Made by a program: the position numbers and the translations under genes
Notes under the pieces: model-generated
Database searches by the model: none
Seen by the model: the letters and a program-made list of their open reading frames with translations, nothing else
What the model was told of the DNA's origin: nothing
Origin: Prochlorococcus sp. AG-355-J23
GTDB lineage: Bacteria > Cyanobacteriota > Cyanobacteriia > PCC-6307 > Cyanobiaceae
Direction of reading: 5' to 3'
Assembly (NCBI GenBank): GCA_003278705.1
Contig: QCDR01000010.1
Coordinates: forward strand, 1 to 51,639
DNA length: 51,639 nt
Part shown: piece after piece, positions 1 to 9,206 of the stretch
Layout of the letters: the number at the start of each line of letters is the position of its first letter
How positions within the stretch are numbered: position 1 is the stretch's first letter

Positions 1-118
1 TTGTTTTTTCTAAATCATTAAAACTACTTTCAAGAAAATTTCCAATCCTCCCTCCAGAGCATGATTGCAAGAAAATTAAAAAAATTAATAAAAAAAATTC
101 TTTTTTTTTAAAAATCAT
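1..118 (-). CDS. Putative lipoprotein, N-terminal fragment
   Basis: The first 39 codons of a gene that runs off the left edge of the window. The start is an ATG read leftward from 118, seven bases after the topA stop, so it probably shares a transcript with topA. A lysine-rich start (MIFKKKEF) is followed by a very hydrophobic stretch of about 10 residues and then LQSCSGG. That is a type II (lipoprotein) signal with the acylated cysteine at about residue 20. The mature part visible is too short to name a family. A membrane-anchored lipoprotein is likely; function unknown. Confidence 0.6.
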   Translation of the reverse strand, partial: MIFKKKEFFLLIFLIFLQSCSGGRIGNFLESSFNDLEKT

Positions 119-125
119 ATTTTTT

Positions 126-2732
126 CTAGCTTTTCTTTTTCCTTGTAGTTTTTTTATTACTAATCTTTGTTTTTTTTAAAATTGCGCCTTTTTTATCTTT
201 TAGTTTTTCTTCTAAAAGAGATACTGCTTCATCTATGGTAAATTTTTCTATGTCAGTATCTTTGGCAATCGAAACATTAGTTTTGCCACATTTTAAATAG
301 ACACCATATCTTCCATTTAATATTTGAATTTTTTCTTTAAATTCTTTCGGTTTTCCAAAGTCTTTAAGTACCTCTTGACCACCTCTACCCATTTTTGGCA
401 TCGCAAGAATTTCTAATGCTCGTTTTATATCAACAGTAAAAACATCATCCTCTTTCTTTAAGGATCTATTTTCAGATTCAGATTCATTTTTCATCCATTT
501 GATGTAAGGGCCAAATCTTCCTCTATCAGCTTCAACAACTCCTCCTTCAGGATGAACTCCTAACAATCTAGGTAAACTTAAAAGTACAAGCGCTTCATCT
601 AGAGTTAGATCATCAGTTTTCAACTCTTTGGGTAATGAAGCTCTTCTTGGTTTAGCTTTATCTTGATCATTATTTCCCAATTGTACGTAAGGTCCATAAG
701 GGCCAAATCTTAAAAAGACTTTTTCCCCAGTTTTCGGGTCAGTTCCAAGATCTGATGGGCCACTTAAAATTTGATCAACTTGCTTTATATCTAAATCTCC
801 AGGAGTAATATCCATTGGAAGATTACCTTTAGCCTGAATTTCATTACCAGATTCATCAATTTTTGTACCCTCCAGCCAAGGTCCGTTAGAGCCTATTCTG
901 ACTACGCAAGGAAGGTCTTCGAAATCAACTTGTCTATAAGCTTTACCATCAATATCACCCTCTGTTTTCTGAACTTTTACCTCCAAACCATTTTTACCTT
1001 TATAGAAAGTTTCTAGGTATGGTAGCCACTCAAGATTACCAGAAGATATTTCATCCAATGAAGATTCCATTTTTGCTGTAAAAGTAGTATCAACCAGATC
1101 AGGAAAATGTTCTTCTAATAGAGCAGTAACAGCAAAAGCTGTAAACGTTGGAGCCAAAGTATTGGAAGATATATTCGCATAACCTCTATCAACTATGGTC
1201 CCAATAATGCTGGCATAGGTAGAAGGTCTCCCAATCCCTTCTTTTTCAAGAACTTTAACTAATGCAGCCTCTGTATATCTTGCAGGAGGTTTAGTTTCAT
1301 GAAAAGTAGATTCCTTATTAGTAACTTCAAGACATGTTCCAGTTGTTAAGTTTGGGAGAATAATTTCTTGTTGTTCAAGGGATGAATTTGGGTCATCACT
1401 TCCCTCGACATAAGCTCTGAAGAATCCTGCGAAATCAATACTTTTCCCGCTGGATTTAAATAATCCATCCCCTACGCTAATTTCAGCATTAATCATTGTT
1501 AACCTAGCTTCCGCCATTTGACTAGCTACAGTTCTTTTCCAAATTAAATCGTAAAGTGATAAGTCTCTACCAGTTAGATTAGTTTCCTTTGGTGTTTTAA
1601 ATACCTCACCTGCCGGCCTAATAGCTTCGTGCGCTTCTTGAGCATTTCTTGCAGTTGAATTAAATTGTCTTGGTGAGTTAGATAAATATTCTTTTCCATA
1701 CATAGAACTGACACATTCTCTAGCAGCTCTTGTGGCTTGTTCGGAGAGATGAACTGAATCAGTTCTCATATATGTTATGAAACCTCTCTCATATAGACCT
1801 TGTGCACATCTCATAGTTTCTCTTGCAGACAAACGAAGCTTCCTATTTGCTTCTTGTTGTAATGTGCTAGTTGTAAATGGAGGAACTGGCTTACGAGTGG
1901 ATGGCTTTTTTTCGATTTTTGAGACTAACCAATCCTCTGAGGAAAAAGTCTTCAATAAATCATTTACTTGTTCTTCTCCAATTATTAAAGATTTGTTTCC
2001 TTCTTTTAATTTACCGGTTTGTTCGTCGAAATCGGAACCGTTAGAAATTCTTTGACCGTTTAAACTGAATAACTTAGTTTCGAAAGTAATATTATCTTTT
2101 ACTAGGGAAGCTTTAATCCCCCAGTAACTAGCTTTTTTAAAGGATCTTCTTTCTCTCTCTCGCCTAACAAGAAGTCTTACAGAAACTGATTGGACACGAC
2201 CAGCAGATAGTCTGGGGGCTACCTTCTTCCAAAGTAAAGGAGATAATTCATATCCAAAAAGCCTGTCCAAGATTCTTCTTGTTTCTTGAGCCTGAACAAG
2301 TTCCATATCAATTTCTCTTGTTTGGTCTAAAGCTTTATTAATTGCCTTTTTTGTGATTTCATGAAAAACCATTCTCTTAGTTGGTATTTTAGGCTTAAGT
2401 ATTTGCAAGAGATGCCAGCTAATACTCTCTCCCTCTCTATCTTCATCAGTTGCCAGTAATAGCTGGTTCGCACCTTTTAATGCATCTTTTAACTCTTTAA
2501 CAACCTTTTTCTTATCTTTTGGAACTATATAAAGTGGTTCAAAATCTTCTTTTGTATTAACTCCTATCCTTGACCATTTTTCCTTTTTAACCGCAGCAGG
2601 TATTTCAGCAGCTCCTTTTGGAAGATCTCTTACATGTCCCATTGAAGCAAGAACTTCATAATTAGGAGGCAAAAACTTTCTTATAGTTTTTGCTTTGGTG
2701 GGACTTTCAACAATAACAAGTGTGTGATCCAA
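126..2732 (-). CDS. topA: DNA topoisomerase I
   Basis: Type IA topoisomerase of 868 residues that relaxes negatively supercoiled DNA. The Toprim domain opens with VIVESPTKAKTI and carries the metal-binding ATDEDREGE near residue 95. The catalytic tyrosine is in GFITYMRTDS near residue 320. The C-terminal third holds repeated FGPY/GRYG-type modules (GRFGPYIKW, FGPYGPYVQLG, GRYGVYLKCG) instead of the cysteine zinc fingers of enterobacterial TopA, as expected for cyanobacteria. It ends in a lysine-rich tail. Divergent from ndhB across a 175-bp spacer that should hold both promoters. Confidence 0.97.
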   Translation of the reverse strand: MDHTLVIVESPTKAKTIRKFLPPNYEVLASMGHVRDLPKGAAEIPAAVKKEKWSRIGVNTKEDFEPLYIVPKDKKKVVKELKDALKGANQLLLATDEDREGESISWHLLQILKPKIPTKRMVFHEITKKAINKALDQTREIDMELVQAQETRRILDRLFGYELSPLLWKKVAPRLSAGRVQSVSVRLLVRRERERRSFKKASYWGIKASLVKDNITFETKLFSLNGQRISNGSDFDEQTGKLKEGNKSLIIGEEQVNDLLKTFSSEDWLVSKIEKKPSTRKPVPPFTTSTLQQEANRKLRLSARETMRCAQGLYERGFITYMRTDSVHLSEQATRAARECVSSMYGKEYLSNSPRQFNSTARNAQEAHEAIRPAGEVFKTPKETNLTGRDLSLYDLIWKRTVASQMAEARLTMINAEISVGDGLFKSSGKSIDFAGFFRAYVEGSDDPNSSLEQQEIILPNLTTGTCLEVTNKESTFHETKPPARYTEAALVKVLEKEGIGRPSTYASIIGTIVDRGYANISSNTLAPTFTAFAVTALLEEHFPDLVDTTFTAKMESSLDEISSGNLEWLPYLETFYKGKNGLEVKVQKTEGDIDGKAYRQVDFEDLPCVVRIGSNGPWLEGTKIDESGNEIQAKGNLPMDITPGDLDIKQVDQILSGPSDLGTDPKTGEKVFLRFGPYGPYVQLGNNDQDKAKPRRASLPKELKTDDLTLDEALVLLSLPRLLGVHPEGGVVEADRGRFGPYIKWMKNESESENRSLKKEDDVFTVDIKRALEILAMPKMGRGGQEVLKDFGKPKEFKEKIQILNGRYGVYLKCGKTNVSIAKDTDIEKFTIDEAVSLLEEKLKDKKGAILKKTKISNKKTTRKKKS

Positions 2733-2907
2733 GGTTTATTTCAAAAATTGGTGTTTTTGTTCTGTTAGGGCATATTATGATTATTTGAAGCTTTTTCAAG
2801 TATTTTCTTCTGAAAATTTCAAAAATCATACCCACAAATTATAATCAAGTTAAGATTAACTCTTAGACCCTTACAATCAAACATCTAATTTAATCCAATT
2901 TAATAAA

Positions 2908-4428
2908 GTGCCCAACGAAATCTTTACAATTAATTTAAATGCTCAAGCCATTATTCCAGAGGCTTTTATTTTATTAGGCATTGTTGGAACTCTTCTTGTA
3001 GATTTAGCTGGAGAAAAAACTGCATCAAAATGGGCACCAATAATTTGCTATTTATCAATTGGCAGCTCTCTCGTTAGTTTGGCATTGCAATGGAGTAATC
3101 CTGTAGAAAGCGCATTCCTTGGGTCCTTTAATTCAGATAATTTGGCAATCGCATTTAGAGCAATAATTTCTTTATCAACCTTAATATCTTTACTTATAAG
3201 TTGGCGGTATACAGAACAAAGTGGTAGCCCAATTGGCGAGTTTGCTGCGATAGTTCTTTCGGCCACCCTTGGAGCAATGCTTTTGTGTGGATCTACTGAC
3301 CTTATTAGTGTATTTATATCTCTGGAAACTTTATCCGTAGCAAGTTACTTACTTTCTGGTTACCTCAAGAGAGATCCAAGAAGTTCAGAAGCGGCCTTAA
3401 AATACCTCCTTGTTGGATCAGCTGCTGCTGCCGTCTATTTGTATGGATCCTCTTTTCTTTATGGATTAAGTGGTTCAACAAACTTAACGACCATAGGTTT
3501 AGAAATTATCAATAAGCCATCCTTTATTACTTCACTAGCTCTTGTATTTGTCTTATCAACAGTTGCCTTTAAAATTGCTGCTGTTCCCTTTCATCAATGG
3601 ACTCCTGATGTATATGAGGGTTCACCTACACCTGTAGTAGCTTTTTTATCTGTTGGTTCAAAAACAGCGGGCTTTGCATTTGCAATAAGAATATTAAGCA
3701 CAACTTTCTCTTCTTTTGACGAAGAATGGAAACTTTTATTTACCATTTTGGCAATATTGAGTATGGCTCTAGGAAACGTTGTAGCTCTAGCTCAAACCTC
3801 AATGAAAAGGATGCTAGCTTACAGTTCTATTGGACAAGCAGGATTTGTAATGATTGGAATAGTATCTGGCACACAAGATGGTTTATCATCTGCTGTTTTA
3901 TATTTGGCTGCATATTTATTTATGAATTTGGGTGCATTTTCTTGTGTAATACTTTTCTCACTAAGAACTGGTTCCGACAGAATTCTTGATTACTCAGGAC
4001 TTTACCAAAAAGATCCTCTAATTACATTAGGCTTAAGCCTTTGTCTTCTATCTCTTGGAGGGTTACCTCCAATGTTGGGATTTTTTGGAAAGATATACTT
4101 GTTCTTTGCAGGTTGGGCTAATCATCAATATCTACTAGTAATTGTTGGCTTAGTAACTTCAGTTATATCTATTTATTACTACATTTCAGTGATAAAAATG
4201 ATGGTAGTTAAAGAACCACAGGAAGCTTCTGAAATAGTCAAATCATATCCAGAAATTAATTGGGAAATTGTAGGATTACCTCCCTTGAGAATTGCACTTT
4301 ATACTTGCGTGGCGGTAACTGCTCTTGGAGGAATCCTATCCAATCCTCTTTTTAAATTAGCCAATACAGCAGTTTCAGAAACTCCTTTCTTACAAGATAT
4401 TATTGCTACAGCAAATAATATTTCCTAG
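2908..4428 (+). CDS. ndhB: NAD(P)H-quinone oxidoreductase subunit 2
   Basis: NdhB is a proton-pumping membrane subunit of the cyanobacterial NDH-1 complex of the thylakoid, which takes electrons (from ferredoxin in cyanobacteria) to plastoquinone for respiration and cyclic electron flow. At 506 residues it is full length, with about 14 hydrophobic segments and the antiporter-like core ([21 protein letters not shown] around residue 225; [16 protein letters not shown] around 300). The start is GTG (MPNEIF). No other ndh gene adjoins it. An ABC ATPase follows on the same strand 16 bp later. Confidence 0.97.
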   Translation: MPNEIFTINLNAQAIIPEAFILLGIVGTLLVDLAGEKTASKWAPIICYLSIGSSLVSLALQWSNPVESAFLGSFNSDNLAIAFRAIISLSTLISLLISWRYTEQSGSPIGEFAAIVLSATLGAMLLCGSTDLISVFISLETLSVASYLLSGYLKRDPRSSEAALKYLLVGSAAAAVYLYGSSFLYGLSGSTNLTTIGLEIINKPSFITSLALVFVLSTVAFKIAAVPFHQWTPDVYEGSPTPVVAFLSVGSKTAGFAFAIRILSTTFSSFDEEWKLLFTILAILSMALGNVVALAQTSMKRMLAYSSIGQAGFVMIGIVSGTQDGLSSAVLYLAAYLFMNLGAFSCVILFSLRTGSDRILDYSGLYQKDPLITLGLSLCLLSLGGLPPMLGFFGKIYLFFAGWANHQYLLVIVGLVTSVISIYYYISVIKMMVVKEPQEASEIVKSYPEINWEIVGLPPLRIALYTCVAVTALGGILSNPLFKLANTAVSETPFLQDIIATANNIS

Positions 4429-4444
4429 AAAAATTATTCAATAA

Positions 4445-5131
4445 ATGTCTAAGAAAGTTGCAAGTTTAGAAAATATATCTAAAACATATGGGAAAGAGGA
4501 TTTAACTGTCAAAGCCTTAGACAGCATAAATTTAGAAATTTATAAAGGTGATTATTTAGCTGTAATGGGAGCAAGTGGCTCAGGTAAAAGTACAGCTATG
4601 AATATTATTGGATGTTTAGATAGACCATCTGAAGGTATTTATAAATTAAATGGTATTCCTGTTGAGAATTTATCTGATGATGAGCTCGCGGAAATACGTA
4701 ACCAAAAATTAGGCTTCGTTTTTCAACAATTTCATCTTCTTTCAGACGCAACTGCGCTTGAAAACGTAACTTTGCCCATGATTTATGCTGGTATTGAGCC
4801 TGAGCAAAGATTAGAGCGAGGTGAGAATGCCTTAAAAAAAGTTGGTCTTTCAGAAAGGATGAATAATCGCCCAAACCAATTATCAGGGGGTCAACAACAA
4901 CGAGTTGCTATTGCGAGGGCTATTATCAATAACCCTGCAATTTTGTTAGCCGACGAACCTACTGGAGCACTAGATTCAAAAACCACTGAAGATGTATTAG
5001 ATCTTTTTGACAAACTGCATGAATCTGGAATAACTATAGTTTTAGTTACGCATGAAGATGAAGTTGCAAATCGGGCAAAAAAAATAGCTAAATTTAAGGA
5101 TGGAAGAATAGTTGAATTAAAAGTTAATTAA
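4445..5131 (+). CDS. ABC transporter ATP-binding protein, LolD/DevA type
   Basis: A 228-residue ATPase of the MacB/LolD/DevA group, which powers export or lipoprotein-release systems. The Walker A motif is GASGSGKS near residue 42, the Q-loop VFQQFHLL, the signature LSGGQQQRVAIARA near 145, Walker B AILLADEP, and the H-loop THEDE. No permease or membrane-fusion partner is next to it, so the substrate cannot be inferred. It lies 16 bp after ndhB and may be read through from it. It converges on birA with 2 bp between stop codons. Confidence 0.9.
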   Translation: MSKKVASLENISKTYGKEDLTVKALDSINLEIYKGDYLAVMGASGSGKSTAMNIIGCLDRPSEGIYKLNGIPVENLSDDELAEIRNQKLGFVFQQFHLLSDATALENVTLPMIYAGIEPEQRLERGENALKKVGLSERMNNRPNQLSGGQQQRVAIARAIINNPAILLADEPTGALDSKTTEDVLDLFDKLHESGITIVLVTHEDEVANRAKKIAKFKDGRIVELKVN

Positions 5132-5133
5132 AT

Positions 5134-5883
5134 TCAAAACCTTCTAATTACCTTCACTTGAGTTTCATTTTCAATTCTTAAATTCCCATTCGAATCAATA
5201 TCTTTAATTTTCCATGTATGAGGACAATAACCACTAGGTAAAAAACTTTTAGTAAGAAACTTATTTGCAGATTTAATTACATATTCTTTCTTCTTATTAC
5301 ATTCAATTGAATCATTAAAAGCTTTAAGAACTTTGGCTGTCCAATAATGTTGATTAATATTCTTAGTTTGAAGTACTTTTGATAATGAAATACCTTCTGA
5401 TGGAGTGTAATTTAAAACATTCATGCCAAGTCCTACTCTTACGTAGATAATTTCTTTTCCTCTTGTAATAACCCTTGGCAAAAATCCAATCAACTTTTTT
5501 GAACCAAGAAAAATATCATTTGGCCATTTCAAACAAACATTTATATTCTTTTGTCTAAGCATTTCACATAACTTAATACCTAAAGACAAATTAAATATTT
5601 GACATTCAAATTCTTTTGAAAATATTGGGTAAGCTGCACTTAACCAAATCCCGCCTTTTGGTGAAATCCAAGTTTTTGAGTTTTGGCCAACTCCTGAGAA
5701 CTGTTCTCTTGCGATTATAGCCAAAGGTTGATTTTTCTTTATTTCAGAATATTCAAAAAAGTTTGTTAGTTCATTTTCGGTACTTTTACATTTTATTTTG
5801 TAATGAAGTGTCCAGGTTGGATATTGACCCTGAATTTTTTTTAAATAAAAAACTGTCTTAGCTGCAGGTCCAATAACTTTCAC
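5134..5883 (-). CDS. birA: Biotin--[acetyl-CoA-carboxylase] ligase
   Basis: Attaches biotin to the carrier protein of acetyl-CoA carboxylase. At 249 residues it has only the catalytic and C-terminal domains, with no N-terminal DNA-binding repressor domain, so it is the monofunctional type. Recognisable blocks are SPKGGIWLSAAYP, LKWPNDIFLGSKKLIGFL (biotin-binding KWPND and catalytic lysine), and VRVGLGMNV. The usual arginine-rich GRGRRG loop appears here as SGVGQNSKTW, a divergent form. The call still rests on the KWPND block. Confidence 0.88.
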   Translation of the reverse strand: MKVIGPAAKTVFYLKKIQGQYPTWTLHYKIKCKSTENELTNFFEYSEIKKNQPLAIIAREQFSGVGQNSKTWISPKGGIWLSAAYPIFSKEFECQIFNLSLGIKLCEMLRQKNINVCLKWPNDIFLGSKKLIGFLPRVITRGKEIIYVRVGLGMNVLNYTPSEGISLSKVLQTKNINQHYWTAKVLKAFNDSIECNKKKEYVIKSANKFLTKSFLPSGYCPHTWKIKDIDSNGNLRIENETQVKVIRRF

Positions 5884-5958
5884 AAATTTTTTATTAAAAC
5901 AACGAGCATCTTTTTAAAGATTAGATTAACTTTAGTCTTAATAAGTAAATTTTACAAA

Positions 5959-6444
5959 TTGGACAAAAAGTATTTGCCAATAGTGAATAGAAGGAATCCA
6001 CATCTATTAAAAAATTGTCTTGATAATTTCAAAAAATCATGCGGAGACTTAGATAAACTCTCTAAAATCAACGAAAACTGGAAGAACTTAATCGGATTAG
6101 AACTATTTCAAGAATGTAAACCATTAAATATTGAAAAAAAAATACTTACTATTGCAGTGAATCATCCACAGTGGCGCCAAGCTTTAATCTATAACAAGCA
6201 TAAATTAAAAGAGAGAATAGAGAAAATTGGAATAACTTTGAATGAAATAAAAATAATACAAAATTATGAAATTAAAAATAAAAATATCAAAGCTACTAAT
6301 GCAAAGATAGTTTGGGCAAAGCATCCAAGCAGAATCAGTCAAAATAATATGTGCATTTGTACTCTTTGTAATTCCCCTACTCCTGAGGGCGAAATCAAAA
6401 GATGGGGAAAGTGTTCTTTTTGTTGGAGAAAAATAAAAAACTAA
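5959..6444 (+). CDS. DUF721/DciA-like protein with C-terminal zinc-ribbon cysteines
   Basis: A 161-residue protein. The first ~90 residues match the DUF721 pattern (ENWKNLIGLEL ... LTIAVNHPQWRQAL), the family that includes DciA, a loader/partner of the replicative helicase in many bacteria. The C-terminal ~30 residues carry CxCxxC followed by CxxC (CICTLC ... CSFC), probably a small zinc-binding knuckle. The start is TTG (MDKKYLP); no better ATG lies upstream. It converges on menG with a 5-bp gap. A role in DnaB loading is inferred only from the family. Confidence 0.72.
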   Translation: MDKKYLPIVNRRNPHLLKNCLDNFKKSCGDLDKLSKINENWKNLIGLELFQECKPLNIEKKILTIAVNHPQWRQALIYNKHKLKERIEKIGITLNEIKIIQNYEIKNKNIKATNAKIVWAKHPSRISQNNMCICTLCNSPTPEGEIKRWGKCSFCWRKIKN

Positions 6445-6449
6445 ATTCT

Positions 6450-7151
6450 TTATTTAACTAAAATTAGTATTCCCATTTGCCCCCCCAAAATAGTCCTATA
6501 TTCAGCTTTTTTAAATCCAACTTCCTTAGCAATATTTATAAGCTCATTTTTCTTTGGAAAATTACTAATACTTTTTTCAATATATTCGTACTCTGGACCT
6601 AAATTAAAAAGCCGCGAAATTGTTACTACAATTAATCTCAAATAAATTTTCTGAAAAATATTGGATAAAGAATTTCTTGTTGAGTGATTAAAATCCAAAA
6701 ATCCTGCCCTTCCCTTATCCTTCAAAAGATCAAAAACTTTTTTTATTCCTTCTTCAACATTATTTAAGTTTCTAAGTCCATATGACATGCAAATCCCATC
6801 AAAATTTTTTGAATAATCATTAATTTCTAATACATCTTTAATTTCCCACTTAATAAATTTATTTTTTTTAAGCTCTGATTTTTTTTTTGCAATATTTAAG
6901 ATATCCACTGCACTGTCAATCCCAGTAATTGAACCCCTTGGACTAACTCTTTCAGAAATTAAGAATGCTAAATCTCCAGTTCCACAGCATAAATCAGCCC
7001 AATCTTCGCCATTTAAAGGTTCTAATAAATTAACTAATTTCCTTTTCCATAATCTGTGCAGCCCAAAACTTAATAGATTATTTAAAAAGTCATATTTATA
7101 AGAAATTTTATTAAATATATTTTTGACTTCGATAGTTTTTGTGAATTTCAT
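6450..7151 (-). CDS. menG: Demethylphylloquinone/menaquinone C-methyltransferase (UbiE/MenG family)
   Basis: A SAM-dependent methyltransferase of 233 residues, the UbiE family length. In cyanobacteria this enzyme performs the last methylation of phylloquinone, the photosystem I electron carrier. Landmarks are the N-terminal VKNIFNKISYKYDFLN block, the SAM-binding DLCCGTGDLA near residue 55, and SYGLRNLNN near 125. Plastoquinone methylation cannot be excluded from sequence alone. It is followed in genome order by hisF on the same strand, with a 43-bp gap. Confidence 0.88.
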   Translation of the reverse strand: MKFTKTIEVKNIFNKISYKYDFLNNLLSFGLHRLWKRKLVNLLEPLNGEDWADLCCGTGDLAFLISERVSPRGSITGIDSAVDILNIAKKKSELKKNKFIKWEIKDVLEINDYSKNFDGICMSYGLRNLNNVEEGIKKVFDLLKDKGRAGFLDFNHSTRNSLSNIFQKIYLRLIVVTISRLFNLGPEYEYIEKSISNFPKKNELINIAKEVGFKKAEYRTILGGQMGILILVK

Positions 7152-7194
7152 TTTTAAATTTTTAAACTTATTTTTTTGGTATTAAATTAAATTT

Positions 7195-7965
7195 TTATTC
7201 ATATGGTCTAATTGGAAGATTTTTTTCGAGAAGGAAAGTTTTTATTTCTTGTAGAGTAAGTTTCTTATCATGAAGTAATGATGCTAAAAGTGCGGCAGAT
7301 GCCCTGCCTTCATTGAAAACTTCATAGATATCTTCTAAACAACCTGCCCCTCCGGAAGCAATTACTGGGATATCAACAATATTTGCAACAGATTCTGTCA
7401 AATTTAAATCATATCCATTCTGTGTTCCATCACCATCCATTGAAGTAAGCAATATTTCCCCTGCGCCTAACTCCTCAACTTTCTTTGCCCAACTTAATAC
7501 ATCTATACCAGTATTTTCTCTCCCTCCTTTCACATATACCTCCCATTCGTCAGTCTTATCAACTTTTCTTCGAGCATCAATTGCTATAACGATGCATTGA
7601 TTACCAAATTCTCTAGAACTTTCAGAAATTAAATAGGGATTTCTTACGGCTGAGGAATTCAAACTCACTTTATCTGCTCCTGCTCTTAAAAGATCATTAA
7701 TAGAAGAAACAGAATCTATACCTCCACCTACTGTAAAAGGAATTTTTACTGATTTTGCTGTCCTAGAAACAAGGTCAACTAATGTATTCCTATTTTCCAC
7801 GCTTGCTCTAATATCTAAAAATACCAATTCATCTGCGCCTTCATCAGAGTACCTACAAGCCAATTCAACAGGATCTCCTGAGTCTCTCAAGTTAACAAAA
7901 TTTACACCTTTAACGACTCTGCCATAGGCGACATCTAAACAAGGAATTAAACGAAGAGCTACCAT
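7195..7965 (-). CDS. hisF: Imidazole glycerol phosphate synthase subunit HisF
   Basis: The cyclase subunit of IGP synthase in histidine biosynthesis. It combines with HisH to convert PRFAR to imidazole glycerol phosphate and AICAR. At 256 residues it is a full (beta/alpha)8 barrel. The catalytic aspartates are in [14 protein letters not shown] (D11) and IAIDARR (about D130). The phosphate-binding loops are TVGGGI and ASGGAG. Divergent from the DUF2862 gene. Confidence 0.97.
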   Translation of the reverse strand: MVALRLIPCLDVAYGRVVKGVNFVNLRDSGDPVELACRYSDEGADELVFLDIRASVENRNTLVDLVSRTAKSVKIPFTVGGGIDSVSSINDLLRAGADKVSLNSSAVRNPYLISESSREFGNQCIVIAIDARRKVDKTDEWEVYVKGGRENTGIDVLSWAKKVEELGAGEILLTSMDGDGTQNGYDLNLTESVANIVDIPVIASGGAGCLEDIYEVFNEGRASAALLASLLHDKKLTLQEIKTFLLEKNLPIRPYE

Positions 7966-8024
7966 TTTAGTAAAAATTGTCCAAATGCTGTTAATCTTGC
8001 ATAATAGCTTCCATTTTACCTCTT

Positions 8025-8249
8025 ATGGCTGAAACAAAATTATTACCCAAAATAGGTAGTAAAATTAAAATTAACATTAACAAAGTAAAAGACAGACTTC
8101 CAGCGAAATTAATTGATCAAATATCCTCTAATCCTAAAGCCGTAATAACAGGCTATAAGATGACAGACGGAAGGAGTATTGGAATCACCGCAAAATTTCA
8201 GAATGGTGAGCAAAACTGGTTTTTCCCAGAAGAAATTGAGAAAGGTTAA
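8025..8249 (+). CDS. Small conserved cyanobacterial protein, DUF2862-like
   Basis: A 74-residue basic protein. It reads like the cyanobacterial DUF2862 family, with a conserved tail in which a glycine/lysine-rich beta stretch (ITGYKMTDGRSIGI) is followed by a WFFPEE motif. Function unknown. It sits 8 bp ahead of chlG on the same strand, so it is probably co-transcribed with chlorophyll synthase. No signal peptide or membrane segment is visible. Confidence 0.75.
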   Translation: MAETKLLPKIGSKIKININKVKDRLPAKLIDQISSNPKAVITGYKMTDGRSIGITAKFQNGEQNWFFPEEIEKG

Positions 8250-8257
8250 AGAGTAAA

Positions 8258-9205
8258 GTGAATGATCCAAAACAACTTTTAGGAATTAAGGGTGCATCTG
8301 AAACTTCAAGTATATGGAAACTTCGTATACAGTTAATGAAGCCAATTACCTGGATACCTTTGATATGGGGAGTTATTTGCGGAGCAGCGGCAAGTGGAAA
8401 TTTTGAATGGACATTTAGTAATGTTTTAGCTTCACTAGCATGTATGTTAATGAGTGGGCCACTTCTGGCAGGTTATACACAAACCATAAATGATTTCTTT
8501 GATAAAGAAATTGATGCAATTAATGAACCAAATAGACCAATTCCTTCTGGGAAAATTTCAATTAAAGATGTAAAAATACAAATCTGGGTATTACTTATTG
8601 CGGGTTTAATAGTTGCTTTTCTATTAGATTTATATGCTAAGCACAGCTTCCCCTCAGTCTTACTTTTGGCATTAGGAGGTTCCTTTGTTAGTTATATATA
8701 TTCTGCTCCACCACTCAAATTAAAACAGAATGGTTGGCTTGGAAATTATGCATTAGGAGCATCTTATATAGCTTTACCTTGGTGGGCAGGACAAGCCTTG
8801 TTTGGAAAATTAACAATAGTAACGGCGATACTAACACTTGCCTATAGCCTCTCAGGACTTGGAATTGCTGTTATTAATGATTTCAAAAGTGTTGAAGGAG
8901 ATTCAAAGCTAGGCTTGAATTCTCTACCAGTAGTATTTGGAATTAAAAATGCAAGTAGAATAAGTGCAGGACTGATTGATATTTTTCAATTAGCAATGGT
9001 TGTAGTATTAGTCATTATTGGTCAACATTTAGCCTCTGTGATTTTGGTTTTATTGGTAATTCCACAAATTACATTTCAAGATATGTGGTTACTAAGAGAT
9101 CCTCTAAAGTTTGATGTCAAATATCAAGCAAGTGCCCAACCGTTTCTTATAACTGGAATGTTAGTTACAGCTTTAGCGATAGGACATAGTTTTTTAGTTG
9201 CTTAA
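8258..9205 (+). CDS. chlG: Chlorophyll synthase
   Basis: A UbiA-superfamily prenyltransferase that esterifies chlorophyllide with a geranylgeranyl or phytyl tail, the last step of chlorophyll synthesis, in the thylakoid or plasma membrane. At 315 residues with about eight membrane segments it has both aspartate-rich motifs: NDFFDKEIDAINEPNRPIPSG, which spans about residues 87-107, and INDFKSVEGD near 205. The start is GTG. It is the second gene after the DUF2862 protein and abuts the penicillin-binding protein gene. Confidence 0.95.
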   Translation: MNDPKQLLGIKGASETSSIWKLRIQLMKPITWIPLIWGVICGAAASGNFEWTFSNVLASLACMLMSGPLLAGYTQTINDFFDKEIDAINEPNRPIPSGKISIKDVKIQIWVLLIAGLIVAFLLDLYAKHSFPSVLLLALGGSFVSYIYSAPPLKLKQNGWLGNYALGASYIALPWWAGQALFGKLTIVTAILTLAYSLSGLGIAVINDFKSVEGDSKLGLNSLPVVFGIKNASRISAGLIDIFQLAMVVVLVIIGQHLASVILVLLVIPQITFQDMWLLRDPLKFDVKYQASAQPFLITGMLVTALAIGHSFLVA

Positions 9206-9206
9206 G

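Noticed and set aside
1777..2055. Open frame on the plus strand inside topA
   Set aside because: It lies entirely within a well-supported gene on the other strand and shows no family pattern.
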